From NCBI GenBank assembly GCA_025055115.1, contig JANWYJ010000075.1, positions 1 through 64,000 on the forward strand: a DNA stretch of 64,000 nt, read 5' to 3'. The translations under genes and the position numbers were made by a program. The notes under the pieces were generated by a model. That model ran no database searches, was not told the origin of the DNA, and was given only the letters and a program-made list of their open reading frames with translations. Numbering within the stretch: the first letter of the stretch is position 1; the number at the start of each line of letters is the position of its first letter. Of this stretch, positions 7,891-18,229 are shown piece after piece. Origin of the DNA: Gemmata sp. Its GTDB lineage: Bacteria > Planctomycetota > Planctomycetia > Gemmatales > Gemmataceae.

Positions 7891-9480
7891 TCAGGAGCTT
7901 TTCTCGACTTCCAACCCGCTGTTATCAGCCACTTCGGCGTCGGCCTGAAGGATGATCTTCGCTTTCTCGGAACCGACGAACTTGTTACCGCGAATGACAT
8001 TTTTCTCCGATGGATCGCCGCGGAGAAGTATTCCGCCCCCCTTGAGAGTATTTTTGACGATGTGAACGCGTTTGACCGGAAAGCGGGCCGTGTTGCGATC
8101 GGCATTGACGTAAATGGCAGCTCCACTGGCGGTGGTTGGTTTGCCGTCGCTGAGGTGAATTTCATTGCCTTCGATGAGAAGTCCGTCGATACCCGCACAC
8201 TTGTAGAGTGAAAGATACGCATTGCCGCGATTGTTGGTCAGCACGCTATCGCGAATCGTGCTATTGACGTGGTCTTCGTGCATTAGCCCTTCGCCGTCGT
8301 TGATTTTGTACTTTTTGTCGAAGGCCCAATGACGGTGAACGGTGTACTCGTTGCCATCGACCACCCAGCGCCAGCCACGCATCTCGATGGCGCGATTATC
8401 GTTGGTGGAACTGCCGGTGGTGGCGGCGATGCCGGTGGTGGTGGGTCGCCAGAGGTTCTCCGGCATGCGAATGATGTTGTTGATACAGCGGACGCCATCG
8501 CCACAAAAACCAATGCCCATACGGCCGGTGTTGAAGATGAAGTTATCGGCAATGACGATACCCTTGCGGAAACCGTGCGGGTGCGACTCGGGCGTGCCGT
8601 CGGGTCCCATGCCGCCAGCACCACCGATGGCATAGTGGTTCACCAACAGACCTGGCCGGTTGTCGTAATCGAAAACCACGCCATCGATGGTGATGGTGTC
8701 GCGGCCTTTGGTCAGCACATAGCCATTCATGGTGAAGTTATCGTCCCCCGATCGTGGCAGGCGATTGTTGGCGATGAGCGCGTTCTCGGCACTTTTGAGG
8801 TTGATAGCGGCATGGTGGCGGGCAGTGAAACGCTGCCAGGCCTTCTGACCCGCTGGGAGATTTGGGACGTTGGGGTCCGCCACGGCCGCATTGCGCAGCA
8901 CACAGCCGACAACGAATCGGTTCCTGCCGGCGGCGAATTTCGCACTGGCACCCGCATCGGCAAAGTGAATGTGTCCGCGGTTGATGGTGATGTTCAACAC
9001 CCCGACATTCGAAGCCGTCGCTGGTTCGGCAAGGTAGATGCCCTTGAACGCCTTGCGGATATCGGTTCCGTCGCCTTCTAGTTGCGGTTCGTATTTTGGG
9101 AACTCGAAAACCGTGGGCGGGGCGTAGCGGTCGTGGTGAGCGCGGGTGACGACCGCTGGCTCGGCTCCGCGCAGAACCACACCCTCCACCAGGCGGATGG
9201 TATCGGTGAATCGGAAAGTTCCTGCGGGGAACTGGACCACACCGCCGCCTTTCATCGTGGCCAGGGCAATGGCGTTTTTCAACTTCTCATCGTTGGTCGC
9301 GCCGGGTACCGAGGCGAAATCGATGACGGTATCCCAGCGTATTTTTCTCGTCCAGGCGAGTTTGTAACTCGCCAGCGGGTCGGCGGCTTGTGGTTCGTGG
9401 CGAATAGCTCGTAAGGCCTGTGGCCCCCACGCCGCCACACAGGCTGTCAGAAAGGCACGCCGCGACAGTTCGCCAGTCAT
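7891..9480 (-). CDS. Secreted right-handed beta-helix protein (Tat signal)
   Basis: 529 residues, starting at the ATG at 9480 with GGAGGATCGTTC upstream; an in-frame extension to 9618 looks non-native. The N-terminus has a twin-arginine signal (LSRRAFLTACVAAWG). The body begins with a pectate-lyase-superfamily element (TVIDFASVPGATNDEKLKNAIALA then GGGVVQFPAGTFRFTDTIRL) and continues with regularly spaced beta-helix coils rich in N and G (GFRKGIVIADNFIFNTGRMG, HVNSTIRDSVLTNNRGNAYLS, VHIVKNTLKGGGILLRGD). Such proteins usually bind or cleave polysaccharide. I cannot identify catalytic residues, so the substrate is open. Exported, probably periplasmic or surface located. Confidence 0.85.
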   Translation of the reverse strand: MTGELSRRAFLTACVAAWGPQALRAIRHEPQAADPLASYKLAWTRKIRWDTVIDFASVPGATNDEKLKNAIALATMKGGGVVQFPAGTFRFTDTIRLVEGVVLRGAEPAVVTRAHHDRYAPPTVFEFPKYEPQLEGDGTDIRKAFKGIYLAEPATASNVGVLNITINRGHIHFADAGASAKFAAGRNRFVVGCVLRNAAVADPNVPNLPAGQKAWQRFTARHHAAINLKSAENALIANNRLPRSGDDNFTMNGYVLTKGRDTITIDGVVFDYDNRPGLLVNHYAIGGAGGMGPDGTPESHPHGFRKGIVIADNFIFNTGRMGIGFCGDGVRCINNIIRMPENLWRPTTTGIAATTGSSTNDNRAIEMRGWRWVVDGNEYTVHRHWAFDKKYKINDGEGLMHEDHVNSTIRDSVLTNNRGNAYLSLYKCAGIDGLLIEGNEIHLSDGKPTTASGAAIYVNADRNTARFPVKRVHIVKNTLKGGGILLRGDPSEKNVIRGNKFVGSEKAKIILQADAEVADNSGLEVEKSS

Positions 9481-9535
9481 GAACGATCCTCCCCCGCGGG
9501 GTTGGCCCAATCGCTTCACTTGGTCGGCCTTGGCT

Positions 9536-10087
9536 TTATCCTTCCCCTTGGCCGCCTTCGGGTTTCTCATGGATGACGAGCGGCACTGTGGTTTTGCGGG
9601 CGACCACTTCGCGCACATACGAGAGTTCGGTGAGGGTGCCGCGCACAGCCAGGCGCGATTCGCGGATGAGCATCACCGCCGCGACCAATAGGGCGGTGGC
9701 CCCGGAGAGGCCGAACCCCACCGGAATCCAACCCAACGCCCATCGGGTTGTGGCCGACAGACCCACTGTCAAGCTAGCACCGACAAGCAGGCCAATCGCC
9801 GTGTAGAGCGTGACAATCGTTCGTTGGAGCAACACCAGTCGCTGCGAGTGCCAGCGGATTTGGTCGGCGATCAAAGCTCGCTTTTCCACAACTTCGGTGG
9901 TGGCGACACCGTCGGGTAAGTCTTCGGCGATCTCGGCCAATCGGCGCACCCGATCGACCACCCGGCCCAGGCGGTTGGTCGTCGCAAGAGCCAGTGTGCC
10001 GGTGGCGCTGATGAGTAGCGCTGGGGTAATCATAGCACTGAGAATTTCACTGGCGCTGAGCAATTCCAGCAGCGGCGATGCACTCAT
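9536..10087 (-). CDS. DUF2721 domain-containing membrane protein
   Basis: 183 residues from the ATG at 10087, preceded by CGCGGAGGGAAGCGG. It matches DUF2721: an N-terminal helix with AMITPALLISATGTLALATTNRLGRVVDRVR, a cytoplasmic coiled section, a second helical pair (LVLLQRTIVTLYTAIGLLVGASLTVG and WIPVGFGLSGATALLVAAVMLI) and a basic tail. Function is not established for this family. The stop lies 55 bases upstream of the beta-helix start on the same strand, and the gene follows the YyaL-type gene by 20 bases, so the three are probably co-transcribed. Confidence 0.85.
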   Translation of the reverse strand: MSASPLLELLSASEILSAMITPALLISATGTLALATTNRLGRVVDRVRRLAEIAEDLPDGVATTEVVEKRALIADQIRWHSQRLVLLQRTIVTLYTAIGLLVGASLTVGLSATTRWALGWIPVGFGLSGATALLVAAVMLIRESRLAVRGTLTELSYVREVVARKTTVPLVIHEKPEGGQGEG

Positions 10088-10107
10088 CCGCTTCCCTCCG
10101 CGCCTCG

Positions 10108-12186
10108 TTACTTTCGGAAATGCGTCTCCACCGCTTCCGCGCCCACAAGCGGTGCTTGGCACTTGAAATTCTCGCACAGATAGACAGTACACGCATTGTT
10201 GGCCATCGTCTTGCCTTCGAACAACTGCGCCAGTTCTTTGGGTAGGGGTCCGGAGGCCGGATCGTGAAAGGCCAGCACGCGGTGGGGATGAAAGCGTTGC
10301 TGCAAGAAGGCTACGATCCGCTCGGTCGCCTCTTCGTGGCGTGTTCCCACGATCGCCACCTGCTGTATGGGGCCAAGGAAGAAATCGAGGGCGATCAGCA
10401 TCTGCCCGCTGGCGGCAGGATGTTCGGCCATGGTGTCGCGGTAGGCACGGAGGGTTCGTTCCGCGGGTTCCGCCAGATCGCGGCGGCCGGTCAGGGCTGC
10501 CAGGCGCAACAGAGCCATCACGGCCATTGCATTGCCACTGGGCGTGGAGCCGTCGTGCAAATCTTTGGTCCGAGCGATGAGCGGTTCGTGATCGTCGGCG
10601 GTGAAGAAGAAGCCGGGGCCGTGGGGATCGGTGAAATGCTGTAGCAAACTTTCAGCCACGTCGATGGCCGCGGCCAGCCACCGGGTGTCGAAGGTGGCTT
10701 CGTAAAGAGTTACTAGCGCATCGGCCAGATAGGCATAATCTTCGAGATAACCGTTGAGTTTCGGTGGTTGGTTCACACCTGCGGTACGATAAAGCCGGCC
10801 TTCGGGTGTACGCATGGTTTCCAGCACGAATTGAGCCGCCGTCGTCGCTGCCTGCTGGTAACGCGCTTCGCGGAACACAGCGCCCGCTTGGGCCATCGCT
10901 GCGATCATCAGCGCATTCCACGCGGTGAGAATCTTTTCATCGCGGCCCGGCCAGATACGCTGTGATCGGGCGGCGTAGAGCTTCTGTTTCACTCGCTGTA
11001 AGCGGTTCTGAAAATCGGACAACGTCATTCCCTGTGCCCGGGCTTCATCAGCGTCCGACAAGGGGCGATAGAGAATGTTGTGACCTTCGAAATTCCCAGC
11101 CGCAGTGACGCGCCACACCTGACAGGCGAACTTTGCATCGTCGGGTCCGAGGATGTCGTCGAGTTCCTGTTGGCTCCAGATATAGAATCGGCCTTCTTCC
11201 CCGGCACTATCGGCATCTTGGGTGGAATAGAAGGCTCCGTTGGGAGCGGTCATTTCGCGCAACACATAGTCGAGCGTTTCGCGGACGATGGTCGCCAAAA
11301 ACGGGTCGTGGGTGACTTGCCAGGCCTCCAGATACGCGGTGGTCAGGAGGGCGTTGTCGTAAAGCATCTTCTCGAAATGAGGAACAAGCCAGCGTTCGTC
11401 GGTGCTGTAACGGGCAAAACCGCCACCGATTTGATCGTAGATGCCGCCGCGGGCCATCATGGTGAGAGTGTGCTGCACCATGTCGAGCGCGACGGGGTCG
11501 TGGAAGCGGGCGTGCAGTCGCAATAGCAGCCGGAGTTCCAAGGCGTGAGGAAATTTGGGGGCCGTACCAAAACCGCCAAAACGTGGATCGTAACTGCCCT
11601 GCAGGGCCTTGAGTGCTCCGCGGAGCAGTTCGGGCGTCAGCACGGCATCGCTCGCGGAAAGATGCCCCATTTGCTGCAGATACTGGGCGACGTTGCGACC
11701 CACTTCTTCGATCCGGTCGCGCTGGTTGGTCCACGCCTCGCGGATGGCAGTCAGGAGAGTTCGGAAGCTGGGGCGGTGAGGGGCGTAGCGGTCGTCGGGA
11801 GGGTAGTAGGTGCCAGCGTAGAACGGGGTGAGGTCTGGTGTCAGAAAAACCGACAGTGGCCAACCGCCGCCTTCGCGGGTCATCAATTGCAGGGCATTCA
11901 TGTAGATGGTGTCGAGATCGGGGCGTTCTTCGCGGTCCACTTTGATGCACACAAAATGGGCATTGAGGAGCTCCGCGGTCGCGGGGTCCTCAAAGCTTTC
12001 GTGTTCCATGACATGACACCAGTGACACGCCGAATAACCGATCGAAAGGAAAATCGGCCGATTGAGTTGTTTCGCCTTGGCAAGGGCTTCCGGCCCCCAC
12101 GGGTACCAATCGACCGGGTTATAGGCATGTTGGCGCAGGTAGAGGCTGGATTCGTGGACCAGCCGGTTGGGTTGACGCGAAGTCAT
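10108..12186 (-). CDS. YyaL/SSP411 family protein (thioredoxin-like DUF255 plus six-hairpin domain)
   Basis: 692 residues, the normal size for this conserved family (B. subtilis YyaL, human SPATA20). Residues 1-165 form the thioredoxin-like DUF255 domain: [21 protein letters not shown], then [22 protein letters not shown] with the CxxC pair C54/C57, then [12 protein letters not shown]-type [12 protein letters not shown]. The rest resembles an alpha/alpha six-hairpin glycosidase fold, with [39 protein letters not shown] and [17 protein letters not shown]. The biochemical role is unsettled. The ATG at 12186 is supported by the family's conserved N-terminus. It is divergent from the GDPD-like gene, with 69 bases between. 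Confidence 0.95.
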   Translation of the reverse strand: MTSRQPNRLVHESSLYLRQHAYNPVDWYPWGPEALAKAKQLNRPIFLSIGYSACHWCHVMEHESFEDPATAELLNAHFVCIKVDREERPDLDTIYMNALQLMTREGGGWPLSVFLTPDLTPFYAGTYYPPDDRYAPHRPSFRTLLTAIREAWTNQRDRIEEVGRNVAQYLQQMGHLSASDAVLTPELLRGALKALQGSYDPRFGGFGTAPKFPHALELRLLLRLHARFHDPVALDMVQHTLTMMARGGIYDQIGGGFARYSTDERWLVPHFEKMLYDNALLTTAYLEAWQVTHDPFLATIVRETLDYVLREMTAPNGAFYSTQDADSAGEEGRFYIWSQQELDDILGPDDAKFACQVWRVTAAGNFEGHNILYRPLSDADEARAQGMTLSDFQNRLQRVKQKLYAARSQRIWPGRDEKILTAWNALMIAAMAQAGAVFREARYQQAATTAAQFVLETMRTPEGRLYRTAGVNQPPKLNGYLEDYAYLADALVTLYEATFDTRWLAAAIDVAESLLQHFTDPHGPGFFFTADDHEPLIARTKDLHDGSTPSGNAMAVMALLRLAALTGRRDLAEPAERTLRAYRDTMAEHPAASGQMLIALDFFLGPIQQVAIVGTRHEEATERIVAFLQQRFHPHRVLAFHDPASGPLPKELAQLFEGKTMANNACTVYLCENFKCQAPLVGAEAVETHFRK

Positions 12187-12255
12187 AGATGCCTCCGGAT
12201 GGAAGGGGCAATAGGATTGTACGAAAGCAGTCGGGTCTCATCGGGTGAGTTCCTT

Positions 12256-13047
12256 ATGATTCGCGAGCTGTTGGTACTTTCCGCGTTCCTAGTGCCGTTT
12301 CTGGCTCCGGCGGCCGAACCACAACCGTTGCCGCGGGCGCACGCCCATAACGACTACGAACACCCACGCCCGCTTTTCGATGCCCTCGCCTGTGGCTTTT
12401 GCAGCGTTGAAGCCGATATCTGGTTGCGGCAAGACCGTTTGCTCGTGGGCCATACCCCCAGGGACCTCAAACCGCAGCGAACGCTCGAAAAACTCTATCT
12501 GGAGCCACTGCGGCAACGGGCCAAAGCCAATGGCGGCAAAATCTACCGCAACGGGCCAGAATTCTACTTGCTCATCGACATCAAATCGGATGCCCAAGAG
12601 ACTTACGCCGCCCTAACCAAAGTCTTGGAACAGTATGCCGATATTCTGACGGTCATCCGCGATGGCCGCGTTCAGACCCAAGCCGTGACGGTCGTGATCA
12701 GCGGCAACCGCGACATCGCCACGCTGCGCCAACAAGCTGTTCGCTACGCCATGATCGATGGCCGGCCCAGCGATCTGGAGGGCGACGCCCCCAACCATTT
12801 GATCCCATGGATCAGTCAATCGTGGCGGATACTATTCCGCTGGGACGGCACCGGCGAAATGCCCGCCGCCGAACGCACGAAACTGCAGGACCTTGTGACC
12901 AAAGCGCACAAACAAGGCCGCAAAGTTCGTTTGTGGGCCACACCCGAGAAAGAAACGGTGTGGAAAGAATTGCTCGCTGCCGGTGTCGATTTTATCAACA
13001 CCGATCAACTTCCCCAGCTCGAAAAATTCTTACGCGCCAATCCGTAA
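12256..13047 (+). CDS. Secreted glycerophosphodiester phosphodiesterase-like (PLC-like) protein
   Basis: 263 residues with a signal peptide (MIRELLVLSAFLVPFLAPAAA-like, cleavage after the AA near residue 19). The mature start RAHAHNDYEHPRPLFDALACGFCSVEADIW holds the metal/catalytic pattern of the PI-PLC-like phosphodiesterase fold: an HAHNDY motif followed by an E-x-D pair (VEADIW), then VGH. The C-terminal VRLWATPEKETVWKELLAAGVDFINTDQLP is the TIM-barrel end typical of GDPD proteins. It resembles the Aim6-like branch rather than classical GlpQ, so the substrate (a phosphodiester) is inferred. It converges on the SNF2 gene. Confidence 0.85.
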   Translation: MIRELLVLSAFLVPFLAPAAEPQPLPRAHAHNDYEHPRPLFDALACGFCSVEADIWLRQDRLLVGHTPRDLKPQRTLEKLYLEPLRQRAKANGGKIYRNGPEFYLLIDIKSDAQETYAALTKVLEQYADILTVIRDGRVQTQAVTVVISGNRDIATLRQQAVRYAMIDGRPSDLEGDAPNHLIPWISQSWRILFRWDGTGEMPAAERTKLQDLVTKAHKQGRKVRLWATPEKETVWKELLAAGVDFINTDQLPQLEKFLRANP

Positions 13048-13100
13048 CGGGACGATGTCCGACCGTGCTGCGCTGCACGCAGGCTGGTGGTGTGATGCCA

Positions 13101-14873
13101 TCAAGCCGGAGGCGGCTTGTCGCGTTTCGGACGGGCTTTGATGTCGAAGAGGCCGAAGATTTCCTCCTCGGTCAAGCCGCGTGTTTCGGGTTTATCGGCT
13201 TGGGCGATCAGTTCATGGAACAGTTGGCGCTTGGCTTCCAGAATCTCGGCGATGCGTTGTTCGATCGTGTTGCTGCTCAAAAATCGTGTGACGGTCACGG
13301 GGTGCCTTTGCCCGAGCCGATGCGCCCGGTTGATGGCCTGATCTTCCACCGCGGGATTCCACCAGCGGTCGAAAAGGAACACATAGTTGGCAAATTGCAG
13401 ATTCAACCCGACGCTGCCGGTTCCGTAGCTCATCAGCAGCACATGGCAATCGGGATCGTCACGGAACCGATCAAGAATGGCAGTGCGTTGCGCATGGGGA
13501 ACCTTGCCATGATATTGTAATGCCCCATAACGCGCCAGCGCCTGGGCCAGCACCTGGAGCGGTTCGACCCATTGTGAAAAAACAATCGCCTTACGGCCGC
13601 TGGCGGCGACTTCTTCCATATCGGTCAGCAATTGCTCCAGTTTAGCGCTATCGCCGGTAACCGGATCGAAGTTGCAAATCTGCTTCAGCCGCATGACCAA
13701 TTGAAAAACGTGCTGAATGGTGATCGTATCGCCCAGTTCATTGAGGTGAACAACGCCTTCGTTTTCAGCCCGATCATAGGCCGCTCGTTGGGCGGGTGTC
13801 AGCTCGATGGTGATGTCGCGAATGGTTTTGGTCGGCATGTCGGATTGGACCAGGTCTTTAGTGCGCCGCAAGATCGAATCCGAAGTGTACTGGGGGAGCC
13901 GTCGCGGTGGAGTTCCAGGGGGTATGCGGCCGCTATCAAGAAAGCTGAAGATGTTCACGAGGTCGTCGGGATGATTTTCGATCGGAGTACCGGTGAGGGC
14001 CCAACTGCGGCTGCGATGGATGGCTCGGACCACTTGCGATGTTTTGCTTTCTTTATTTTTGATGCGCTGAGCTTCATCTAATACGACTACATCGAAATGC
14101 ACCCGTGGGTCGGTGGCCAGTTCGCAATCGCGGCTGAGGGTTTCGTAGTTGATGAGTTTGAGAGGGCAGTTCGACACCAGCCACATGCGGCGGCGTTCTT
14201 CGGGGTCGCCGTCGAAGGTTTCAAAAGGGATGTCGGGTGCCCACATTTTCAGCTCGCGTGCCCAATTGTACATCAAGGGTTTGGGGCAAACCACCAAGGC
14301 GCGGTGAATGTAACCATGATGGAATAAGACACGCAAAGCCAGAATGGCTTGAGCCGTTTTCCCCAAGCCCATTTCATCCGCTAACAATGCGCTTTGCCGC
14401 GGCACCAGAAATGCAATCCCTTCGAGCTGATATTTGTACGGCTCGAAGGGGACTTCGAGTTGCCGGCTGCCAAATAAACCGTCCAGCGGCGGTTGCAACA
14501 AATAAAGAAGGCGATCTTTGAACAGAACGGTATCGTTAGTGGGCTTGGGGCGAATACGCGGACGGGCCGGTTCGCTCGGATCGGGCAGAGGAGGGTTAAA
14601 CACCGCCGGCACGCTGGTCGACACGCGCGCAGTCGAGGAGGTAGTCGGGGGATTCGGTGGCGTGTACTCCACTGGCGGCTTCGGGAACTTCCAACCCGCC
14701 GTCGACACACTCAACTCGAGTCGGCCCAACGAGCGGACCGACGGGGTTTCACTCAACAAGCGAGCTTCGCGAACATTCGGGTCCAACGGGTAATCGAGCT
14801 TGGATAGCTCCACGCTCGACGCCCCGAACTCCAGAGCGACTTCCACCGCTTCCGTCAGATTGTCAGGCGGCAC
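13101..14873 (-). CDS. SNF2-family DNA/RNA helicase-like ATPase
   Basis: 590 residues. Domains in order: a short N-terminal region of unknown fold (1-110, proline rich at 65-110), the SNF2 N-terminal ATPase lobe with YQLEGIAFLVPRQSALLADEMGLGKT (Walker A GLGKT, 169-173) and VVVLDEAQRIKN (DEAQ, 266-269), and a helicase C lobe with SQWVEPLQVLAQAL, LMSYGTGSVGLNLQFANYVFLFDRWWNPAVEDQAINRAHRLGQ. DEAQ replaces the commoner DEAH. The start is a GTG at 14873 that overlaps the last 11 bases of the upstream gene, so both are probably translated from one mRNA. It likely remodels DNA-protein complexes; no partner domain shows the target. Confidence 0.93.
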   Translation of the reverse strand: MPPDNLTEAVEVALEFGASSVELSKLDYPLDPNVREARLLSETPSVRSLGRLELSVSTAGWKFPKPPVEYTPPNPPTTSSTARVSTSVPAVFNPPLPDPSEPARPRIRPKPTNDTVLFKDRLLYLLQPPLDGLFGSRQLEVPFEPYKYQLEGIAFLVPRQSALLADEMGLGKTAQAILALRVLFHHGYIHRALVVCPKPLMYNWARELKMWAPDIPFETFDGDPEERRRMWLVSNCPLKLINYETLSRDCELATDPRVHFDVVVLDEAQRIKNKESKTSQVVRAIHRSRSWALTGTPIENHPDDLVNIFSFLDSGRIPPGTPPRRLPQYTSDSILRRTKDLVQSDMPTKTIRDITIELTPAQRAAYDRAENEGVVHLNELGDTITIQHVFQLVMRLKQICNFDPVTGDSAKLEQLLTDMEEVAASGRKAIVFSQWVEPLQVLAQALARYGALQYHGKVPHAQRTAILDRFRDDPDCHVLLMSYGTGSVGLNLQFANYVFLFDRWWNPAVEDQAINRAHRLGQRHPVTVTRFLSSNTIEQRIAEILEAKRQLFHELIAQADKPETRGLTEEEIFGLFDIKARPKRDKPPPA

Positions 14874-15408
14874 GGTTGGTTACCCCCATCTTACGGGCTT
14901 CGGCCACAGCTTCACGCACGCGGGTAAACGGCTCGGCCAAATCCACCGCCGGGTCAACTTGGTCCAGAAGGGCCACGATCCGGTCCTGATCAACCTCAAA
15001 TTTTCGCGGCAGCAACAATAAGGTCGAGGATCGAACATGGGGAAACGCGACCCAATCGCCCAAATGCTCCGGTGCTGAACCAACAGCAACCACCGGAATA
15101 TCGATGCGTGACCGCAACGCCAGTACTGGCAGACTATCCGTCACGATCAGATCAGGTTTGGTGGTCGTTTTCTCGACCAAGGTTTTGCCGATAACGTCGG
15201 CATGAAGGTATTCACTGAGAGTAGGCCCATAAAGTACGGTTTGGACGCGGTTCGGTTGAACAGCGGTAGTCAGGCGGAACTCCAACGGACGCCCCCAGCC
15301 GTTGGTGACCAGATATCCGCCGAGCCACCCGTGCGATTCTTGCAGCACGGACAGAAACCCCAAAGTCAGCAGTCCGTGCGGCTTGGCAGACGCGGCCTGT
15401 CGTGTCAC
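14863..15408 (-). CDS. Conserved-looking unknown protein upstream of SNF2 gene
   Basis: 181 residues if started at the GTG at 15408, which has AGGATC upstream; an ATG at 15465 would add 19 residues. I do not recognise the family. The sequence is mixed alpha/beta with no signal peptide: HGLLTLGFLSVLQESHGWLGGYLVTNGWGRPLEFRL resembles a small beta-sheet domain, and PDLIVTDSLPVLALRSRIDIPVVAVG looks like a Rossmann-type strand-turn-helix. The C-terminus (LLDQVDPAVDLAEPFTRVREAVAEARKMG) is helical. Its stop lies inside the start of the SNF2 gene, suggesting coupling and a related function (inference). Confidence 0.75.
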   Translation of the reverse strand: MTRQAASAKPHGLLTLGFLSVLQESHGWLGGYLVTNGWGRPLEFRLTTAVQPNRVQTVLYGPTLSEYLHADVIGKTLVEKTTTKPDLIVTDSLPVLALRSRIDIPVVAVGSAPEHLGDWVAFPHVRSSTLLLLPRKFEVDQDRIVALLDQVDPAVDLAEPFTRVREAVAEARKMGVTNRAA

Positions 15409-15699
15409 GGCAAGTGATCCTATCCAGGAAGGAGACTCCCACGTGGCACATCCTCCATCGGCCATCTTCGGCGAAGGCTTCAGCGGCTTCCGCCAAGATA
15501 CCCGGGCCAAGCACTTCCGCAGCGCGGTAGCCGGAAGGGTTTGCGCAGTCTCTGCGGACCGCATCGGTGAGCCGATCGGCAAGAAGCGGCGGAGAATTAT
15601 CACTTTGTTAATGACTATTTGCGAGAAACTGGTCTTCCGAAATGGCCCCAAAGCGGTAAAACGAATCATACGCATCCGCAACGAGAGACGAGTTGTGCC
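15409..15699. promoter_or_regulatory. Divergent region between SNF2 operon and sulfite reductase
   Basis: 291 bases that should contain outward promoters for the SNF2 pair and for cysI. I see no recognisable operator or riboswitch; the segment from about 15595 to 15690 is the least GC-rich part and the likeliest cysI promoter site. Confidence 0.35.
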
Positions 15700-17415
15700 A
15701 TGAGTGAGTCGAACGAGCTGAAATTGTCGCCGGTGGAAGCCCACAAAGCCGAAAGCCGCTATCTGCGGGGAACATTGGCTGAGGAGTTCGCGGACCCAGC
15801 GCTGGATCACTTGAGTGAAGCCAATAAAAGCCTCATCAAGTTCCACGGCAGCTATCAGCAAGAAGATCGCGACGCGCGGAAAAACCGCAGCAAAGCCGGG
15901 GTTGGTAAGGTGTACATGTTCATGATTCGCCTCAAGCTCCCAGGGGGGAAGCTGACGGCGGAGCAATATTTAGCCATGGACGACATCGCGGGCCAATACG
16001 CCAACGGCAGCTTGCGCATCACCACCCGGCAGAGCTTCCAATTTCATGGGGTGTTGAAGAACAACATGAAGGCCACGATGGCCGCGATCAACGCAACCCT
16101 CATCACCACGTTGGGTGCTTGCGGGGACATCAACCGCAACGTGATCAGTTGTCCGGCGCCGCTGCCCGATCCGACGCGTCGGCAGATGATGGCCGATTGC
16201 GAAGCCGTGGCCGCGCACCTTGCGCCCCGTGCCGGCCAGCAAACCTATCACGAAATCTGGCTCAACGGCCAACCGCAATCGTTTGACAATGTGCCTCCCG
16301 AGGTTGCTGAACCGATCTACGGCAAAACCTATCTCCCACGCAAGTTCAAAGTCGCCTTTGCTTTACCGCACGACAACTGCACCGATATCCTGGCGAATTG
16401 CTTGGGTTTTCTCGCGATTACTGAGAATGGTCAACCCGTGGGCTACAACCTCTACGCGGGTGGTGGCCAAGGGCAAACCAATAGCAAGCCCGATACCTAC
16501 CCCCTTTTGGCGCAGCCCATTGGCTTCATTGAATTGGGGGAAGTTCTGCCAGCGGCGGAAGGGATTATCAAACTGTTTCGCGATCATGGGAACCGTGTTG
16601 ACCGGAAACGGGCACGGCTCAAATATGTTCTGAACGATTGGGGTCTGGAGAAGTTTCGCGAGGTGTTCTATCGCGACTATTTCCCCCACCCGCGGCGTGA
16701 ACCGCGTCCGGTGCCGATCACGGGTCTCGACTTGCACCATGGCTGGCATCGCATGGCTGGCGACCGCTTCTTCCTCGGGTTATCTGTGGAAAATGGCCGC
16801 ATCAAGGATGAAGGAAAGCTGCGGATGCGCAGCGGCCTGCGTGCGATTGTGGCTCAGTACAGGTGTGAGGTGCGGCTGACCCCGCAGCAAGACATTCTGC
16901 TTTGTGGCTTCACTGCGGCCGATCGCCCGGGGGTCGAAGCCTTGCTCCAAGAATACGGAATTCCACGTCCAGAAACCCTCTCGCAAGTGCAGCGTTGGAG
17001 TATGGCCTGCCCGGCGATTCCCACATGCCCGTTGGCGATCACGGAAAGCGAGCGGGCCTTACCGGCTGTTGTGGATCAACTGGAAGCCGTCTTGCGCGAC
17101 CTCGACCTGGCCGACGAACCCATCAGTGTACGTATGACAGGATGCCCCAACGGCTGCGCCCGGCCGTATCAGAGTGAAATCGGATTGGTGGGCCGCAGCG
17201 GTACGAAATACACTATCTACATGGGCGGCGATGCCTTCGGTCGCCGGCTCAATGCGGAAGTTCTCGACGGTGTGCCGATTGAACAAATCGTACCGCGCTT
17301 GGCACGCGTGTTCGCCGCCTTCAAGGCCGAGCGCACCAACGGTGAGCCGTTGGGGGATTATTGCGCCCGCGTCGGTCTGGAGAAGTTGAAACAGTTGGTC
17401 TCTTCACCCCTGTGA
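15700..17415 (+). CDS. cysI: Assimilatory sulfite reductase hemoprotein (beta subunit)
   Basis: 571 residues, the expected length for CysI/Sir, which reduces sulfite to sulfide by six electrons using sirohaem and a 4Fe-4S cluster. The cluster ligands are visible: C437 and C443 (MACPAIPTCPLA) and C482 and C486 (GCPNGCARP), the last also bridging sirohaem. Substrate-arginine regions are present (GSLRITTRQSFQFHGV, NDWG...). The start ATG at 15700 gives MSESNELKLSPVEAHKAES; upstream in-frame codons are not protein-like. No flavoprotein subunit lies next to it, so it may take electrons from ferredoxin or a distant CysJ. The pathway's earlier steps are at 47-50 kb. Confidence 0.96.
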   Translation: MSESNELKLSPVEAHKAESRYLRGTLAEEFADPALDHLSEANKSLIKFHGSYQQEDRDARKNRSKAGVGKVYMFMIRLKLPGGKLTAEQYLAMDDIAGQYANGSLRITTRQSFQFHGVLKNNMKATMAAINATLITTLGACGDINRNVISCPAPLPDPTRRQMMADCEAVAAHLAPRAGQQTYHEIWLNGQPQSFDNVPPEVAEPIYGKTYLPRKFKVAFALPHDNCTDILANCLGFLAITENGQPVGYNLYAGGGQGQTNSKPDTYPLLAQPIGFIELGEVLPAAEGIIKLFRDHGNRVDRKRARLKYVLNDWGLEKFREVFYRDYFPHPRREPRPVPITGLDLHHGWHRMAGDRFFLGLSVENGRIKDEGKLRMRSGLRAIVAQYRCEVRLTPQQDILLCGFTAADRPGVEALLQEYGIPRPETLSQVQRWSMACPAIPTCPLAITESERALPAVVDQLEAVLRDLDLADEPISVRMTGCPNGCARPYQSEIGLVGRSGTKYTIYMGGDAFGRRLNAEVLDGVPIEQIVPRLARVFAAFKAERTNGEPLGDYCARVGLEKLKQLVSSPL

Positions 17416-17443
17416 GGGTACAGGTCAACCGTGTGAGGGTACA
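17411..17443. repeat. 12-bp repeat spanning the cysI stop codon
   Basis: TGTGAGGGTACA at 17411-17422 includes the cysI stop (TGA, 17413-17415) and recurs exactly at 17432-17443, 21 bases on. Confidence 0.85.
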
Positions 17444-17715
17444 CGCCATCCGAATGAAAAGTCCCGGGTCTGGCAACCGTTTCAGCGATATTGCGACGGT
17501 GGCTTTTCATCACTTCGGCCGGACCAACGGCTTGGTGGCCATCCTGGCCCGGTGTGTACCCTTGTCGAGTTATCATCGCGTGCCCATCCCAGCACAATAA
17601 TCCCAGGACAATAATGGTGAAAAATGGATTAGTATTCGCATGTTCCATATCTGCCAGCACTTCGGCGCGACATTCTGACAAGCGCCAACGTGGCACGGGG
17701 AGCAAGGGGGTCAAG

Positions 17716-17832
17716 GGTGGACATGTGCCTGCCGCGGCACGATCAGGGTTGAAGTTCCTGGCAGTAGGATGAAAGGAATCGGGTGGCACGCTCACGGTGG
17801 ACATACGCCCGTCGCGGCACGATCAGGGTTGA
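17716..17832. repeat. Direct repeat pair, 37 bp, offset 80
   Basis: A segment starting GGTGGACAT and ending GCGGCACGATCAGGGTTGA lies at 17716-17752 and again at 17796-17832 with about four mismatches. No gene is recognisable around it. Confidence 0.85.
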
Positions 17833-18039
17833 GGGTGCCCGATCGGTGCCGGATCGGCCACAATCACGTGGCCATCGACTGTCCTTCGGCCTCAAGCCGC
17901 AATTACCCACGAACGACCTGAACTGGTCGTTCAACAATCCCCAGCTCAAACACGCGCTTTTCCCACGAGCCGCGCCAACTTAGGAGGGACGCCCCCTTTA
18001 CGCCGCGTCGCCCCTCCACGCCCAGGGTGGGGCCGCCGG

Positions 18040-18128
18040 CGTAAGCCGTCGGAGAGACTGATAGGCGTCTGTAAGCTGTCGGAGAGACTGATAAGTAAGA
18101 GACTGATAAGTATCTGAGAGACTGATAC
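18040..18128. repeat. Short tandem array around GAGACTGATA
   Basis: Four imperfect copies of a unit containing GAGACTGATA occur here; the first two share the longer stretch GTCGGAGAGACTGATA. Spacing is irregular (about 18-26 bases). Confidence 0.85.
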
Positions 18129-18229
18129 GGTGGCAGACGTAAACCCCATATCAGATAGCAGTCATAAACCCAGTTCCTCGAACGTCCAGGGCTGCCCTCC
18201 CTTGCGTGCGCCGGGCGATTGTGCTGGTA

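Noticed and set aside
17491-17772. 93-codon plus-strand frame in the gap after cysI
   Set aside because: It crosses repeats, has no ribosome binding site or family pattern, and is not supported by a matching stop/start context.
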